Numbered from the stretch's first letter, positions 20,150 through 31,477 are shown. The stretch is DNA of 64,000 nucleotides from Periplaneta americana (GCF_040183065.1 NC_091120.1:192031627-192095626); one strand, 5' to 3'. Notes: generated by a model not told the origin, from the sequence alone. Made by a program: numbers and translations.

Positions 20150-21400
20150 GTCAGGTAATTTCCCCCAAAAGTATAATATTAAAACAGTTAACTCGTTCAG
20201 TAACTTAATCAGTGGTTATGTAAGTGTTAAAAGAATACATCCAGGAATAAATTCTCTGCGTTTGTGTGAACCAAAATGTAAAACCAATGCAGCTGTTTAT
20301 CATAGCGTGAGTCAAGGTCCCAGATTATTAAACAAATTTTATTCCAATATTATTTTAACCACGAATCCTCTCCAAATTAATAATAAAAAAAATATAAAAA
20401 TTTGTATTGGATTTATAGTTTGGGTTTAAACGTATTAAACATATTAAACACTATTTCTTCTTCTTCTTCTTCTTCTTCTTCGTATTGTAGGATTAAATCC
20501 TGTCTTTTCCAACGTTGCCTATTCTGATAATGGTGACCAGCTTCCTTTCCATCGTGTAGGAGGTCATCCCAAAGGTCTTGGGGTGTCTAGTTTTCCTACC
20601 ATCGCGATTTTTGGAAGTCGTTCGTCTGTCATTCTTGAAACGTGATCTCTCCATCCTTTTCTTCTACCTTTGATCCATTTTGTCACGTCTTGTATTCCAC
20701 ATTTACTTCTAATTTCCTCATTTGTTTGTCTACCATGTATTGTGTAACCCGTAATACTCCTGAGCGTTCTCATCTCTGTTGTTATCATCATCATTTCAGT
20801 TTTTTTTTTGTTTCTGCTCTGGTTTCTGTTGCATACGTTAAAACTGGTCTTACACATGTCTTGTAGATTCGAATTTCGCTTTCTATGCTCATAAATTTAT
20901 TCCTCCAAATAATGTCTCTTAAAAATCCTGATATTGTGTTAGGTTTAATCATCTGTTCCCTTGCTTCTTCGCCTAGGTTCTTATTGCTTGTTATTTTTGT
21001 TTCTAGGTAGTTAAAGCTCATTACTTGTTCTACTGGTTTAATATAGATTGCCAATTTGCATCTTAGCGGCTGCTTTGAAATTGTTTGCGATTTGGTTTTG
21101 TCGAGTGATATTCTCATGTTAAATCGTTCTGCTGTTGTTTGAAATTTGTATAATAATCTTTGTAGATCGTCTTTTTGTTCAGCTAAAATAACTACGTCGT
21201 CAGCATAACATATGATTTTGAAGAAGAAACACTATTTAATCTGTATTCACTCTCAATTTTAATTTTATTTTTGTCTGTATTGGAATCCTGAGCACGAGTC
21301 TTACTCATTCAGGAGTGGGCTAGTTTCTCTTTCATTGTATTTATTAATTTGTATTCATTTCAAACTTACTAGCAATAAAATAAATAATAAAGGTTCGCCA
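20150..21400 (+). mobile_element. LINE 3' end interrupted by a second LINE
   Basis: The coding end (20150-20429) has the SLRLCEPKC and QGPRLLNKF blocks shared with 11458-11949. The 3' UTR is cut at 20446-20456 and resumes at 21238, containing a stem-loop TCCTGA/TCAGGA (21286-21291 with 21309-21314) and AATAAAATAAATAATAAA near 21377-21394. The inserted LINE (20457-21226) is flanked by an 11-bp direct repeat of the host sequence. Confidence 0.75.
20457..21226 (-). mobile_element. RTE-like LINE (second lineage) with 11-bp target duplication
   Basis: AAACACTATTT at 20446-20456 and 21227-21237 brackets a 770-bp insert. On the minus strand it starts inside the reverse-transcriptase palm with CYADDVVILAE (about 21190-21222), continues with MSFNYLETKIT and YKTCVRPVLTYATET, and ends with KGWRDHVSRMTDERLPK, GRP-type text and a (GAA)n tail, seen as (TTC)n at 20457-20480. 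One frameshift lies near 20800-20860. Its sequence is clearly different from the GHVARM lineage. Confidence 0.88.
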
Positions 21401-22139
21401 CACTTATTTTGATGTTTTATATTTTTATTATAGGCTTTATATTAAAAAATATGTCGGTGATGAATTTTGTTTGTGAAGTTTTCACTGTTAACGAAGAGCA
21501 GGAATAAAAACAATGTCGTGTATTGCAACAGAACGTGATGTTTTCAATGTAAATCATATTGACATTATTTGTAGTAGTGCTATTGACCTGTATCAATAGG
21601 TGAAGTGTGTTCAGAGAGAATTAATGTGTTTGTATGTTGGCAGAATATAAATAATCATGCATATTGGTTTGAAAACACGGTACGTAATAACCTGTCAATA
21701 CTTCGTTGTCAGTCATGACGTCTGCCGGGGCACGTCCGATCATATTGTCATCAGAGAACTCGTTTACCTCATTCGTCATGCATTATTCTCTGTATTCCAA
21801 CATTTGACATTTATATCTATGCATGCAGTTCACTTTGTACCATTTCAAGCTTACTTTTTCTACAAAACTTACTGCTGAACTTCAATACGACACAAACAGG
21901 TTTCATTATTAACTGTAGTACGGGATACAAGAATACGGGCTTGTATTAATACTAATCGGATGCGAAACTATCCGGTTTTTTTTTTCTGAAATGCATAATT
22001 GATAGAGAAGTAGTGTCAAAACCACTAGGTTTTTTGCCTGCGCGTATAAACTGAACAACATGAGAGGAAAACAAGTGGGAGAAAAACCACTAAATCAAGA
22101 TTCAGTGGTGATACTGTCAGAATGAGAATAAAGAAAAAC
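21401..22139. other. Unassigned region
   Basis: No transposon signature or credible gene. Open frames are short and lack motifs. Confidence 0.45.
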
Positions 22140-22745
22140 TAGTCAAAAACTAAAAGCCTAAGGATTAATGATAGATTTTGGTGTCCTGAATTTTGTGAAC
22201 TGTTGTGGATCATAATTGCCTAAAGATGAGATGAATGGGTTATTGCTGAAGTGAAGTTTCTGGTAGAATTGTCTGGTAGCTTGGAGCAGATGAGAGTGGA
22301 GATAGTCAGCCTGAAGATCTTCATGGATTTGTGTAATAGTGGTGAACCAATCGCAGGCATGGATGATGCGGAGAGCTCTGTTTTGCGCTGTTTGGAGTGG
22401 CTTGAGGGTAGTCCTAGGTGCATAGAACCAGGCGGGAGAAGCATAAATCAGAATAGGAAGAATTAATTGCCGATAAAGATTTGTTTTCTGTTTCAAGCTG
22501 AGCACTGGAGATCGTAGTAATGGATAAATTTGAAAGGTCTGAGCAGTAGCTTTAGCAGTACGGTAGTGGATTTGATATGTTGTGTCCAGAGTAAACGGTT
22601 GTCAAAGTAACTCCTAAATATTTAACTTGATCAACATATTGTAGAGACTGACCATATAACGTAAGTTTACTATCAGGTTTTTTGGTGCACTTTGTGAAAA
22701 TTATGGATTCGCACTTGTCAGGGCTTTCCCGTTTCAAACGCTAGA
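22140..22745 (-). mobile_element. Jockey-clade LINE, 3' part of reverse transcriptase
   Basis: Minus-strand coding text begins at about 22745 with RESPDKCESIIFTK, then YVDQVKYLGVTL, a damaged segment around 22560-22620, then LKQKTNLYRQLILPILIYAS with PAWFYAP and QTAQNRALRIIHACDW (22158-22505). These are the thumb and post-RT blocks of jockey/X-element reverse transcriptases. The YMDD-type motif lies upstream of the truncation. At least one frameshift splits the two parts. Confidence 0.85.
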
Positions 22746-23697
22746 GGAGCTAATAAAGAATTTGATCGTGCTGCCACCTGTTTTAATAACTAATTACTCC
22801 ATGCAGCTAGCAGCGCACCAAGTGGCGAAAAATATAACTACGTGCATAAAACATTTTCCTTCCCCTTCTCTAACCACATAATTTAAAATAAACCATTTAT
22901 ATTTTTATTAATCCTACTAGAGTCGTACATAACTTGTTACGAAAAATAGAAATTATATATTGCTATTGAACGCCTGGCGCTATAGTCAGTATGCAAAGCT
23001 CTCCCATCTCGCGGAGTGTCTCAGGATCGGTTTAACGAATATTCGAGTTGTTTCTCATTCCTTTTGGGTGGACGGCAAAGGCAGACCACATTGAGCCTTG
23101 CAGGAGTTACAAGAGCCCTTGCAAGGACGCGTCTATCATCGTGTAGGCCTAAAATTTAATTGATAATACTTCCTCTTTCAGTACAATCAGTCAATCATCC
23201 ATCGACTCATTGAATCATTCATGTATAGATTGATTCATTCATTTATTCATCGATTCACTGTTTGAGTAATTCATTGATTCATTAGTTGATTCATTCATAG
23301 ATTCATTCATTCATCCAGTCCAGGTATTACAGTTGGATACCTTCAAGGGCAACAACATGCTTCGTGAAAGTACAAGCATTTGAACTTCAGAGTACTTTTC
23401 TTTTTGTTAATAACACTCTATCTTCTTAAAAAAATAATTTGTTAATAAAATAATAATGCAGATCTTTAGAGGAATTAAATGCATTATATATTAACAACCA
23501 CTGTTTTAGATTGGTTTTGAGTTTATGCATTTTGAGTTTAAAATGTAAATATTACACTAGAATGTAGGCCTATGTACTTATTTGCTCTTCTCTTTAGTAA
23601 GTAATTGCAATTTATTTTATTCTTGCATTTATTTACACACCAGGTTTCATATTCTGCATTACACTTATTTCCTTTGTTGGTACCGGTGTCCATTATG
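22746..23697. other. Unassigned region with degenerate TTCA repeats
   Basis: No gene. About 23195-23320 is a degenerate TTCA/GATT tetranucleotide tract. The rest shows no recognised family. Confidence 0.5.
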
Positions 23698-23965
23698 AGG
23701 ACTGTTTTTCCAAAGTTTGCTAACTCCAAAATTTGCAAAATTGAGATTTTGATGGATTCGTTAACATAAGGCAGGCCTCTACATGATGTTAAAGGCGTCT
23801 TAGTAAAATTGGATTATTTCTCTTCATTGTAGTTTGTCAAAGTGTGATCGTTTTTTCAAAACTTGATTTCTGCTAAGTGAGAATTAGCCAACAGCAAAAC
23901 GTTCTTACTATAGTGTTTTGTCTCCTGTAAAATTTAGTTTTTTCAGTTAGCAAGTTTTGCAAAAG
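23698..23965. mobile_element. MITE, second copy of the 5624-5929 family
   Basis: It starts AGGACTGTTTTTCCAAAGTT and shares the interior of the first copy, such as GAGATTTTGATGGATTCGTT and GTCAAAGTGTGATCGTTTTT. It ends in CAGTTAGCAAGTTTTGCAAA but lacks the last 8 or so bases of the right inverted repeat. It also lacks the long T-run of the first copy. It is diverged and so probably older. Confidence 0.85.
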
Positions 23966-25262
23966 CATTTGTTCATTTATGAAGACAAGTGTATTAAAGT
24001 GTCCAATCAATAATTGTAGATCTATATCAAGTAAACACATTTTTTAATAAGACAAGGTAAATCCCCTTCAATTGTTACTCCGTTTGTGTAGGCTACTCAG
24101 AAAATTTCGGTTTCATGTATGATGAAGTGCGCCTGGTGTTCTGTCTACCTGCAAAACATCAGGTATAACCGGTTGAATCGACCTTGACGCATGTTCTCTA
24201 ACCGGTCGAATGTAAATCGGTTGCAAGCCCTATTCTGCAGCTCTCTGACTTCTACCTTCCGCTGAAAATAAGTATTGGAGAAAATAGGGAAATGAAAGAA
24301 TGAGAATCATGACATGTAACTGGGCAAAAGAGAATATATTTTACACAACTTTCCAATTCAACTTATTAAAATAGACCTACATCTAAAATGGATAGAAAAG
24401 AAACGTGAGGTACAGGTAATTGAAATTTTATTTTATTGTATACTGTTTTACAGTATTTTAACAACACTATTTTAACAAAACCATAAACAACATTGTTTAC
24501 CATACACAACAGAAAATGAATGTTGTCTGTTACCAAATTAGAAATTTGAGATCTTGTCTTTATCATAGAACCATTGAGTCCTTATATTATGCCGAAGTAG
24601 AATCGAGATTAAAATATAACATATGAAGAATTCGCGGGAAAAACGATGAATGCCACAGTTTTGTTAAGGTTGATGTCATTATCTAATTCAATGGATCACT
24701 GCGAAATTTAATGTTGTTCTTATGAAAAATGGTAAAAAGGAGAATTATCACCACGAATACAGTAATCCTTTCCTTTATTTTCTATAGAAACAGCACTACA
24801 TCTTGCAGTTATAGACTCAATTACATCATTATCTAATCCTTAACAGAAATGTAGGCCTAACATTCATCGTTTTTCACGCGAACTCTTAATATGCTTCTAG
24901 GGTTCAAAAAAAGATAATTATCTCTCGCTACTGTATAGTAACCAATTTTTGAAAAGCTTGCTTAGCGTTAAAAATCTAATTTTAGAAGTGGTTCTCTAAA
25001 AAATTCTGTACGACTGCTTTGACATTCAGTTTGCTGTGTGAAGTACACCGTGTCCACACTAAGAGTATGCAGAAATAATAGCTTATAATTTCTCATCCGT
25101 ATATTATAATTTCTTAAGATAAGGTTCAATCAATAGAAAAATTCTCCAAGATTTCATTTCATACCTTTTCCATGGCCAATGTTGTGTGCAATGTTTCGTT
25201 TCAAGCTTATTGTTGCATGAATGAAAATTTGCATTTATCAGTCTAGTTCCTTGTCAGTAGAG
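23966..25262. other. Unassigned AT-rich region
   Basis: No supported gene. The stretch at 24160-24235 contains ACCGGTTGAATCGACC and ACCGGTCGAATG but not a complete element. Confidence 0.45.
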
Positions 25263-25910
25263 ATGTGGACGGTACAGCAAAAATTTCAATGCGTGCTCTG
25301 GTTTGCAGAATTGAATTCATTTACGCGTGTTCAGCGGCGCAAACGGAGGGATGGAATGTGGATCCTCCTACACGCAAATCCATTTACGAGTGGGATAGAA
25401 TTCTAGAGATAATGGGAGCTTCATTTCAAAGACAGGGAAACATTCTAAAAAGCATGCGGCCGAAATTACTGTGGATCAGGTGAGTGAATCATTTGCTAGA
25501 AGCCCACGTAAATCACGTACCTTGATATGCTAGACAACTTTGTTATTCTACAATTTTCACCAGGTTTAACATTTCAGCAGGATGGTGCTCCACCGCACTT
25601 CCACCGAAATGTTAAAACTTTTTTGGATGTAACCTTTCCAAGAAATTTGATTGGTAGGGGTGGGCCAACTTCCTGGCCGCCTAGATCCCCGGATTTAACT
25701 CCTTTTGGGCCTTTTTTGCGTGGGGATTTATTAAAAATTTTGTGTACAGCAGAAAAGTTCGTAATTTGATTGATGTGAGACAACGTATCATTCAAGCAGT
25801 TGAGCTTATAATACCTGATATGTTGGTGAACACCTGGCGGGAGGTTGAGTATCGTTTTGGTACCTGTTGAGCTATAAATGGTGCTCATGTTGAAGTGTAC
25901 TAGTGGAAAT
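25263..25910 (+). pseudogene. Mariner-like transposase, internally deleted
   Basis: The N-terminal helix-turn-helix region begins at 25263 (MWTVQQKFQCVLWFAEL) and continues in the next frame with WNVDPPTRKSIYEWDR. After an internal deletion near 25490-25560 comes LTFQQDGAPPHFHRNVKTFL, with the second catalytic Asp at about 25582. The SPDLTP block follows, but the usual Asp in the next DFFLWG motif reads as Gly (FGPFLRG). The C-terminal helices resume in another frame (LIDVRQRIIQAVEL, WREVEYRF). It is clearly inactive. I did not find its inverted repeats. Confidence 0.82.
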
Positions 25911-25975
25911 AAAAACTTTTTCAGTTACTCTGGTCAGTTCAAAAAGTGCAGTCGAGGAGAACGGTTGTGTAGTAA

Positions 25976-27461
25976 AGGCTGGTTCACAATAAACCGGAAA
26001 CGAGAATCGGAACGAAAACGGTAAAATTGTAAAAATGTGTACATTTAAATGTGAGCATTCACAATTAACGAAAAGCTTGCCGGAGCCCGGGATCGGGAAC
26101 GGAGAGTTGGCCAAGTTTCAACTTTGGCGTTCACGTTTCCGATCACAGCCCACTAGATTCATTCTATTGCCATCTAAAAGCTATTTTGTCGTCGTATATT
26201 TTGTAGCAAGAAGACCGTGACATAACCTATGCATTATTTTGTTCTATGCTGTGCATCATGGAGCAAGTTTTAGTATTTTTTTTTTTTTTAGTATTTATTT
26301 ATTTAACCTGGTAGAGATAAGGCCGTCAGGCCTTCTCTGCCCCTCTACCAGGAGATTCCAACTACAATATCAACAATAAAATTACAATTAGTATTAAATT
26401 TACAATTACAATTACAAATAATATTACAATTAGTATTAAATTTACAATTACAATAAAATCAAAGTACGAAAAGATTACCTGAATAATTAAAGCTAGATAA
26501 TTTATCATAGAGAAACAAAGAATATTTTATATTTACTGAATTACAAATTAAATCTAGAATAACAAAATTGTATAGTGATGAAATTACTGAATATTGAAAT
26601 ATTTTGTGATAGGTTAAAGAAACTATTTACAAGTAATCAATTACTGACCAAGTGCCTAGTAAGTTTTCGTTTGAATTCAATTTTATTTCGACAGTCCCTG
26701 ATGCTAGCAGGTAGCGAATTCCAGAGTCTTGGCAGGGCTATTGTGAAAGAAGATGAGTATGAGGAGGTGCGATGGGATGGTATTGTTAGTATTGTTTCAT
26801 GACGAGAGCGTGTGTTCAGATTATGGTGGGAAGAAAGGTAAGTGAAGCGAGACGACAGGTACGAAGTTTTATTTGATGAGATTCTAATGTTGAGTGTTGA
26901 GGAAAATCCTCACGTTTGCGATAAGCGGCGCGCCTCGTATAAAGACGAGAAAATGAAGGAGAATATGTGACTTTCAATAGTTGCATCTTTGAACACCGAT
27001 CGTAAGTGAATCATATTTTATTACTATATTGGTTGTATTACACACTACATATTCATGCTTCAATTCAATAACTACTGTTGTGTTCATTTTTGTATTACAA
27101 ATATTTCTTCTCTAATTATTTTACGTTATGGTAGACTTAAAATAGGTTGTGATAATAAAGATGCATGGGCATATTTATAGTCCCGTAGTACCTAATGAAA
27201 TGTTTCAGTTGAAATTTCGAAGTTGGTTAACCTGTGTTTATGTTGGCTGCCTTGTACTTATGAGAGAACGCCATAAGTCAATTATACACAAATAACATCA
27301 GAATACGTTATATCGACTTTACATATCGTCATTGACATGCATATCGACATGAATAGTCGTCTACGTTCTCGGTTTATTGTGAATAAAAAATTTTCATATT
27401 CACGTCCTCTGCTTCTCGTTTTCATTCTGGTTCTCGTTCCCGGTTTATTGTGAACCAACCT
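25976..27461. mobile_element. DNA transposon with TAA target duplication, PIF/Harbinger-like
   Basis: The left end AGGCTGGTTCACAATAAACC (25976 on) is matched by the inverse at the right end (GGTTTATTGTGAACCAACCT, to 27461). Both inner flanks have GAGAA and GAAAACG text, so the inverted repeats extend about 45 bp. TAA is present outside both ends (25973-25975, 27462-27464), the 3-bp duplication typical of PIF/Harbinger. No transposase domain is recognised. A LINE 3' end (26300-26980) is nested inside, explaining part of its 1486 bp. Confidence 0.7.
26300..26980 (-). mobile_element. CR1/Jockey-type LINE 3' end with stem-loop
   Basis: On the minus strand, LPRLWNSLPASIRDC is encoded near 26680-26740, followed by a stop near 26629 and an AT-rich 3' UTR. 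A strong stem-loop comes next: CCTGGTAGAG 26307-26316 with CTCTACCAGG 26343-26352, and inner AAGGCC/GGCCTT. It ends at the (AAAT)-like and T-rich end near 26285-26305. Same family as 1068-1782 and 36893-37840. It is nested in the DNA transposon at 25976-27461. Confidence 0.8.
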
Positions 27462-27591
27462 TAAGCAGCATATACAAGTAGGTTAGCGTGTGAAGAAAGT
27501 ATGGGCGACGACCTAAATTCTTACAGGGCGCGAATCGGGTGCTTCAATGCAGGGCAGTGTTGCTGATATTTAAAAGGTGAAAATGCTATAG

Positions 27592-27800
27592 TGTCGGATA
27601 GAATCAACATATTTATGGCCGCGGTTGTTTTTATCAATTCTACTGATTATTGGAAATGTGGAGTTAAACCCTGGTCCTGGAGATGCAGAAGGAAGAGTCT
27701 TCAGTGATGAAGTGTTTCAAAGAGAATGGATAAACTACATGAAATAATCGAGAGAAGAGAGACAAAAGGCAAGTGTTCTACTAAACAAGGTAACAAAGGA
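27592..27800 (+). pseudogene. LINE ORF1 5' part with 2A-like motif
   Basis: A frame open from 27592 reads WPRLFLSILLII and then GNVELNPGPG (27652-27681). This matches the D(V/I)ExNPGP 2A-like motif known from the ORF1 start of several non-LTR elements, with Asn for the usual Asp. It continues with GRVFSDEVFQREWINYMK, a TAA stop near 27746 and QKASVLLNKVTKD up to the mariner at 27805. The downstream remainder of ORF1 is at 28914-29513. In viruses and some LINEs, 2A causes ribosome skipping between Gly and Pro; activity here is not shown. Confidence 0.55.
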
Positions 27801-27804
27801 TATA

Positions 27805-28911
27805 CAGAGACATCATTTTATTTTTACTAACATTTCCAATATTAACCTGCCTATAGCTTTGGATGAACCGGAAACACCGTTTGCTACCCACTTCCACGTC
27901 TGAAGTTCGATGATACTGGCGTAAAATACAAACAAATCACATTACTAGGTATAGGAGGGAAGAAAAGTAGTTCATCCATTTACGTAAAGTAGGAAATATC
28001 GCGATTTTGAGTTTGATAATTTTCATTAGTTTTTTGTTTAATCAAAATACAGTACAGTATTAACAATGAGTGTTTTTACTCACGAACTGAGCTTTCCATG
28101 CGGACGTATTCCTTATGCAGTGTATATTATTATACTGTCTACAGCACATTGGCGTACACTATGGAGAATGGAGTTAAATTGAAAAATATTCATAATATGG
28201 ATATTTAAACACATTTTTGAAAATGGTGGCCGTTCATTTCGATACAGGCTTCAGTTCTAATGTGTATATTATCGCACTGTAGGCTATTGTACGTAATTCC
28301 AATTACCAGGTTCGTACTTCGTATCAGTAATTCATGTTCAAATAATTCTGTACCTACTCTATAAAAGAGACCCTACGTACTGTAAATTCAATCTTTACTT
28401 CTGCCCGATCCGAAAAGATAAAATTACTCAGACTTGCTATCTACTGTCCGTCCAAGTGGTCACGTCGCAGCGTCGTAGAAAGGGAGGAAATCACGTGACA
28501 GTTAATTACTTAACGAGGCCCTTTTATTTAAGTTATTTTAAACAATTGTATGGGTATAATATTACGTAGACGTCCAATTTCTAACAGAAATTAATGTTCT
28601 CAGAAAAGAGCTAAGACAGTCCAGCCAGTAGTATTTACAGAGAGGCGAATAGAAGCAGGTGGGGGAAACGGGGATGCGACGTAGGCAAATGGAAAGTGAT
28701 TCAATATTGAAAGCTCTTTCGTCACTGGAAAACGCGAACATATTTTTGGAACGTACTGTTTACTATGACCGTAAGGCAACTATGACTGTATATGCTGTCT
28801 TGGATCTGTGTGGAGGACGGTTGAACTTCATTAGTAGAAGGGGTGGGAGCGAAGTACATTAAAAAACTCAGGTCCAATAAAAATTGAAGTAAAAATAAAA
28901 TGATGTCCCTG
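27805..28911 (-). mobile_element. Mariner-like element, family copy A
   Basis: Ends CAGAGACATCATTTTATTTT (27805 on) and the inverse AAAATAAAATGATGTCCCTG (to 28911), flanked by TA at 27803-27804 and 28912-28913. It is 1107 bp and closely similar to copy B at 59116-60238. The minus strand near 28206-28262 encodes RTEACIEMNGHHFQK, a mariner transposase C-terminal signature, so these are degraded or deleted derivatives of a transposase-coding element. It splits a LINE ORF1. Confidence 0.88.
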
Positions 28912-28913
28912 TA

Positions 28914-29513
28914 GATACAGTACATTAGTTAACATATACACTGAAGTGGAAAATAAGTTAAAGGAGGTTATCCAAGAGCAGGTGGTGTTAAAATCGATAG
29001 TTAAAAAATGGGAAAGTGAAAGTAGAATTAATAACATTGTAATTTACGGTGTTGAAGAGTGCAATCATGAAAAAGGAATTGATACTTGTTTCTTAGTGTT
29101 TAAAATTATTAACTAATTATTTCAATCTAAACTTGGACATAAGTCCAAAAAGTAATGCATATAGAGTCGGTAACGGAAAGAAAATACCAATTATTGTAAA
29201 ATTGAACAGTCACTTTATCAAAGAACACATCATTGCCAATACGCATCAACTCAAAGGCACAAATATCTACATAGAAAATGACTTTGCAAAAGAAATAAGA
29301 GAGAAACGAAAGAAATTAATTTCATTATTAAAAGAAGCTCGAGGTAAAGGATTTAGGACAACTTTAGTAAAAGATAAAATGAAGATAAATGGAAACATAG
29401 TTGACGTAGAATCCTTAAATATAATCAAAACATTGAGGATTTATTCAGTTGTTGCAACAAGAAGAGAAATAAGGAAATTGAGAATTGTGGAAATAGAGCA
29501 TCACTTAATCTAG
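28914..29513 (+). pseudogene. LINE ORF1 3' part, L1-ORF1-like fold
   Basis: Coding text resumes right after the mariner: YTEVENKLKEVIQEQ, then SRINNIVIYGVEE (an RRM-like start). A stop and a frameshift follow near 29115-29135. A 126-codon frame to 29513 then has IPIIVKLNSHFIKEHIIA, QLKGTNIYIENDFAKEIREK and DKMKINGNIVD. The R..IVIYG ... KLKGTxIxIxxDF ... EIRxxRKKL layout is that of LINE-encoded ORF1 RNA-binding proteins. It is one reading frame out of register with 27592-27800, so the copy was degenerate apart from the insertion. Confidence 0.65.
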
Positions 29514-30737
29514 GCCTATACAATGCAGAAGGAATTTATTTAATAAACCTTATCCATGTTAAGATATAATCTGTTATTTCTACATACTTTCAGCGTGGAC
29601 AGAATATATCCGAAAAAGAAAATAACACTTTTTAGATTGGGCAGTTTAGCACGACTTCGTTCATTTTCTTCGCTCCCTTGGAAAAGTGCGAGGGAGGAAA
29701 GCTTTAGGAGGTTAAACCATGGGTAAGGGGAGGGGTGTGGTGGGAAAGAAAAGCGCAAATTACTGCCGTAGAACTGGGGAATATACAATGTAAACTGCCC
29801 TTAAGGAGGAGATGTTCCGCGAGGTAATATCATATGTGTAGAAATATGCGTGGAAAGCTCACCCATATAAACACTTTCTCTCTCCTGGGTTTCGCTCGGA
29901 ATTACATCTTAAAGAGGTTGCGCGTTGCCTGAGGCTATTTACGTCACTTCCGCATAGCCGCGCGCTTATTAAGAACTTACACGACCTGCCTCGTTCGTTG
30001 CGTTTAACGGTAACCGTGTGTCAGCAGCAACGGCCGCCCTTATCCATGACGTACGGAAACAACATCATTAATGCTTATATAAGGATTTGAAAAATGTTCA
30101 GGGACAGAAATTTCACCTGGCTTTCTTTTCTTCACCTTCATTTGCAGGTATCTTCCTCCTTCCCATACATCTTCTCTCGATTTTTCTCTTTCTATCGATT
30201 AGAAAGTAACAAACCGAAAAGTGTGATTCTCCCCAACGTTACCGCTACTCACGCTGTATTTTGTAGCTCATGAAGTTTGAAAGTTGGTTTATTGGAAATT
30301 TTAAGGCCTACATAGCTAGCTTCAGTTACGCTACTCAAGTCATGTCAATTGATGCCCATAGGCGCAAGTGCGTGTTTTTGAGCTCAGGAGAGCCTGAGTG
30401 TTTTGGAGTGGTAAGGAAAGAGACAGACGAAAGAGGTGGTATGTGCCGCTTGGTCGAGCTATATTCAGGGATGGCCAGCACTGATTCAATGGATAAAGGG
30501 AAGGGAAATTATTAAAACTGTATCCATGTTAATTTTTAGATTTGGCTGAGAGCTATAAGTGCATTATAAGAATGTAAGTTTTAATTTTAATGCTCAATTT
30601 TGCACAAGCTTGCTTTTTATTCGAAAGGAATATTTTCTCAACTTCATTACAGAAAAGTGAAATTTTCAGATATGTTTATTTAGTAGCCTTACAGATATGA
30701 AACAATGTTTTCGTAAATCTAATATAAGTATCGTAAA
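29514..30737. other. Unassigned region with a GC-richer core
   Basis: No recognised element. 29890-30060 is relatively GC-rich with several CpG (CCGCGCGCTTATT, CGGCCGCCC). An 81-codon frame at 30270-30515 has no domain I recognise. This is one of the few stretches that could be host non-coding sequence, but nothing proves that. Confidence 0.4.
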
Positions 30738-31477
30738 TAGGGGAATATGGGGCAGGACGGGGTAGGGGGGCAGGACGGGGTATAGCCTCTATCTTCCCAA
30801 CAATTAGTGCAATCTACCGAATTTTTTTTTAGAACTTCGTCAACTCATGTAAATATATCATCACACAACACTTACTGCCATTCCTTGCATCTGTTGTGTG
30901 TTATTCGGTTGCTGCATCATATTGTATCATTCATTTGCAACGTTAAAGTGTTCTCTTGTCACACGTAAGTAGAAATGAGATTTATTTAGATAATCTATTT
31001 TAATGTCATATTATAGAGTCCTTACCTGGCTTTTAATTCCGAAGCTTTCTTAAATTTCGTGCGTTATTTTTCCTGCCAATACCTCATAACTTAGAAATTG
31101 TGACTATGGGGCAAAACGGGGTGGGGCATAACAGGGCAGTACGTCGAATGACTTTTTTTCAAGTAAACTCGTAAAATGTTGTAGTATTCACACTTTCAGT
31201 ATATAATTTTTTTCACTTTTGCCATTTAATTATTAAAAAAAAAAATAGATACCCCATTTTGCCCCATACGTGGGGCAGAACGGGGCAAAACACACATTTC
31301 GAAAAACTAATTTATTTTAAGGTTATAATGACCGGATTTCACTCGAAGTGCATATTTTTTTACTTGTTTACAGTGTAATAAAAGCATATATGTCAAAAAA
31401 CCCATACATTTACATTATTTGATACCAAATAAAAACATTCAAACATTAACTACCCCGTCCTGCCCCATGTTCCTCTA
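30738..31477. mobile_element. Non-autonomous element with G-rich inverted repeats
   Basis: The 27-bp ends are 30738-30764 (TAGGGGAATATGGGGCAGGA then CGGGGTA) and 31451-31477, with two mismatches. Related GGGGCA(G/A)(A/G)ACGGGG motifs recur inside (about 31108-31135 and 31240-31285) in both orientations. No coding frame. The TAGGGGA terminus is shared with the palindromic element at 54137-54356. Target duplication is unclear. Confidence 0.7.

Noticed and set aside
27177..27190. A second copy of the CTATAGTCCCG MITE end
   Set aside because: Only about a dozen bases match (TATAGTCCCGTAGT) and no inverse end or interior similarity follows. Treated as chance.
27592..29513. Restoration of a single ORF1 frame by removing the mariner and one TA
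   Set aside because: I checked the phase: the upstream NPGP frame and the downstream coding frame differ by one base after such a removal, and each side also has a stop. The LINE was already degenerate or decayed later.
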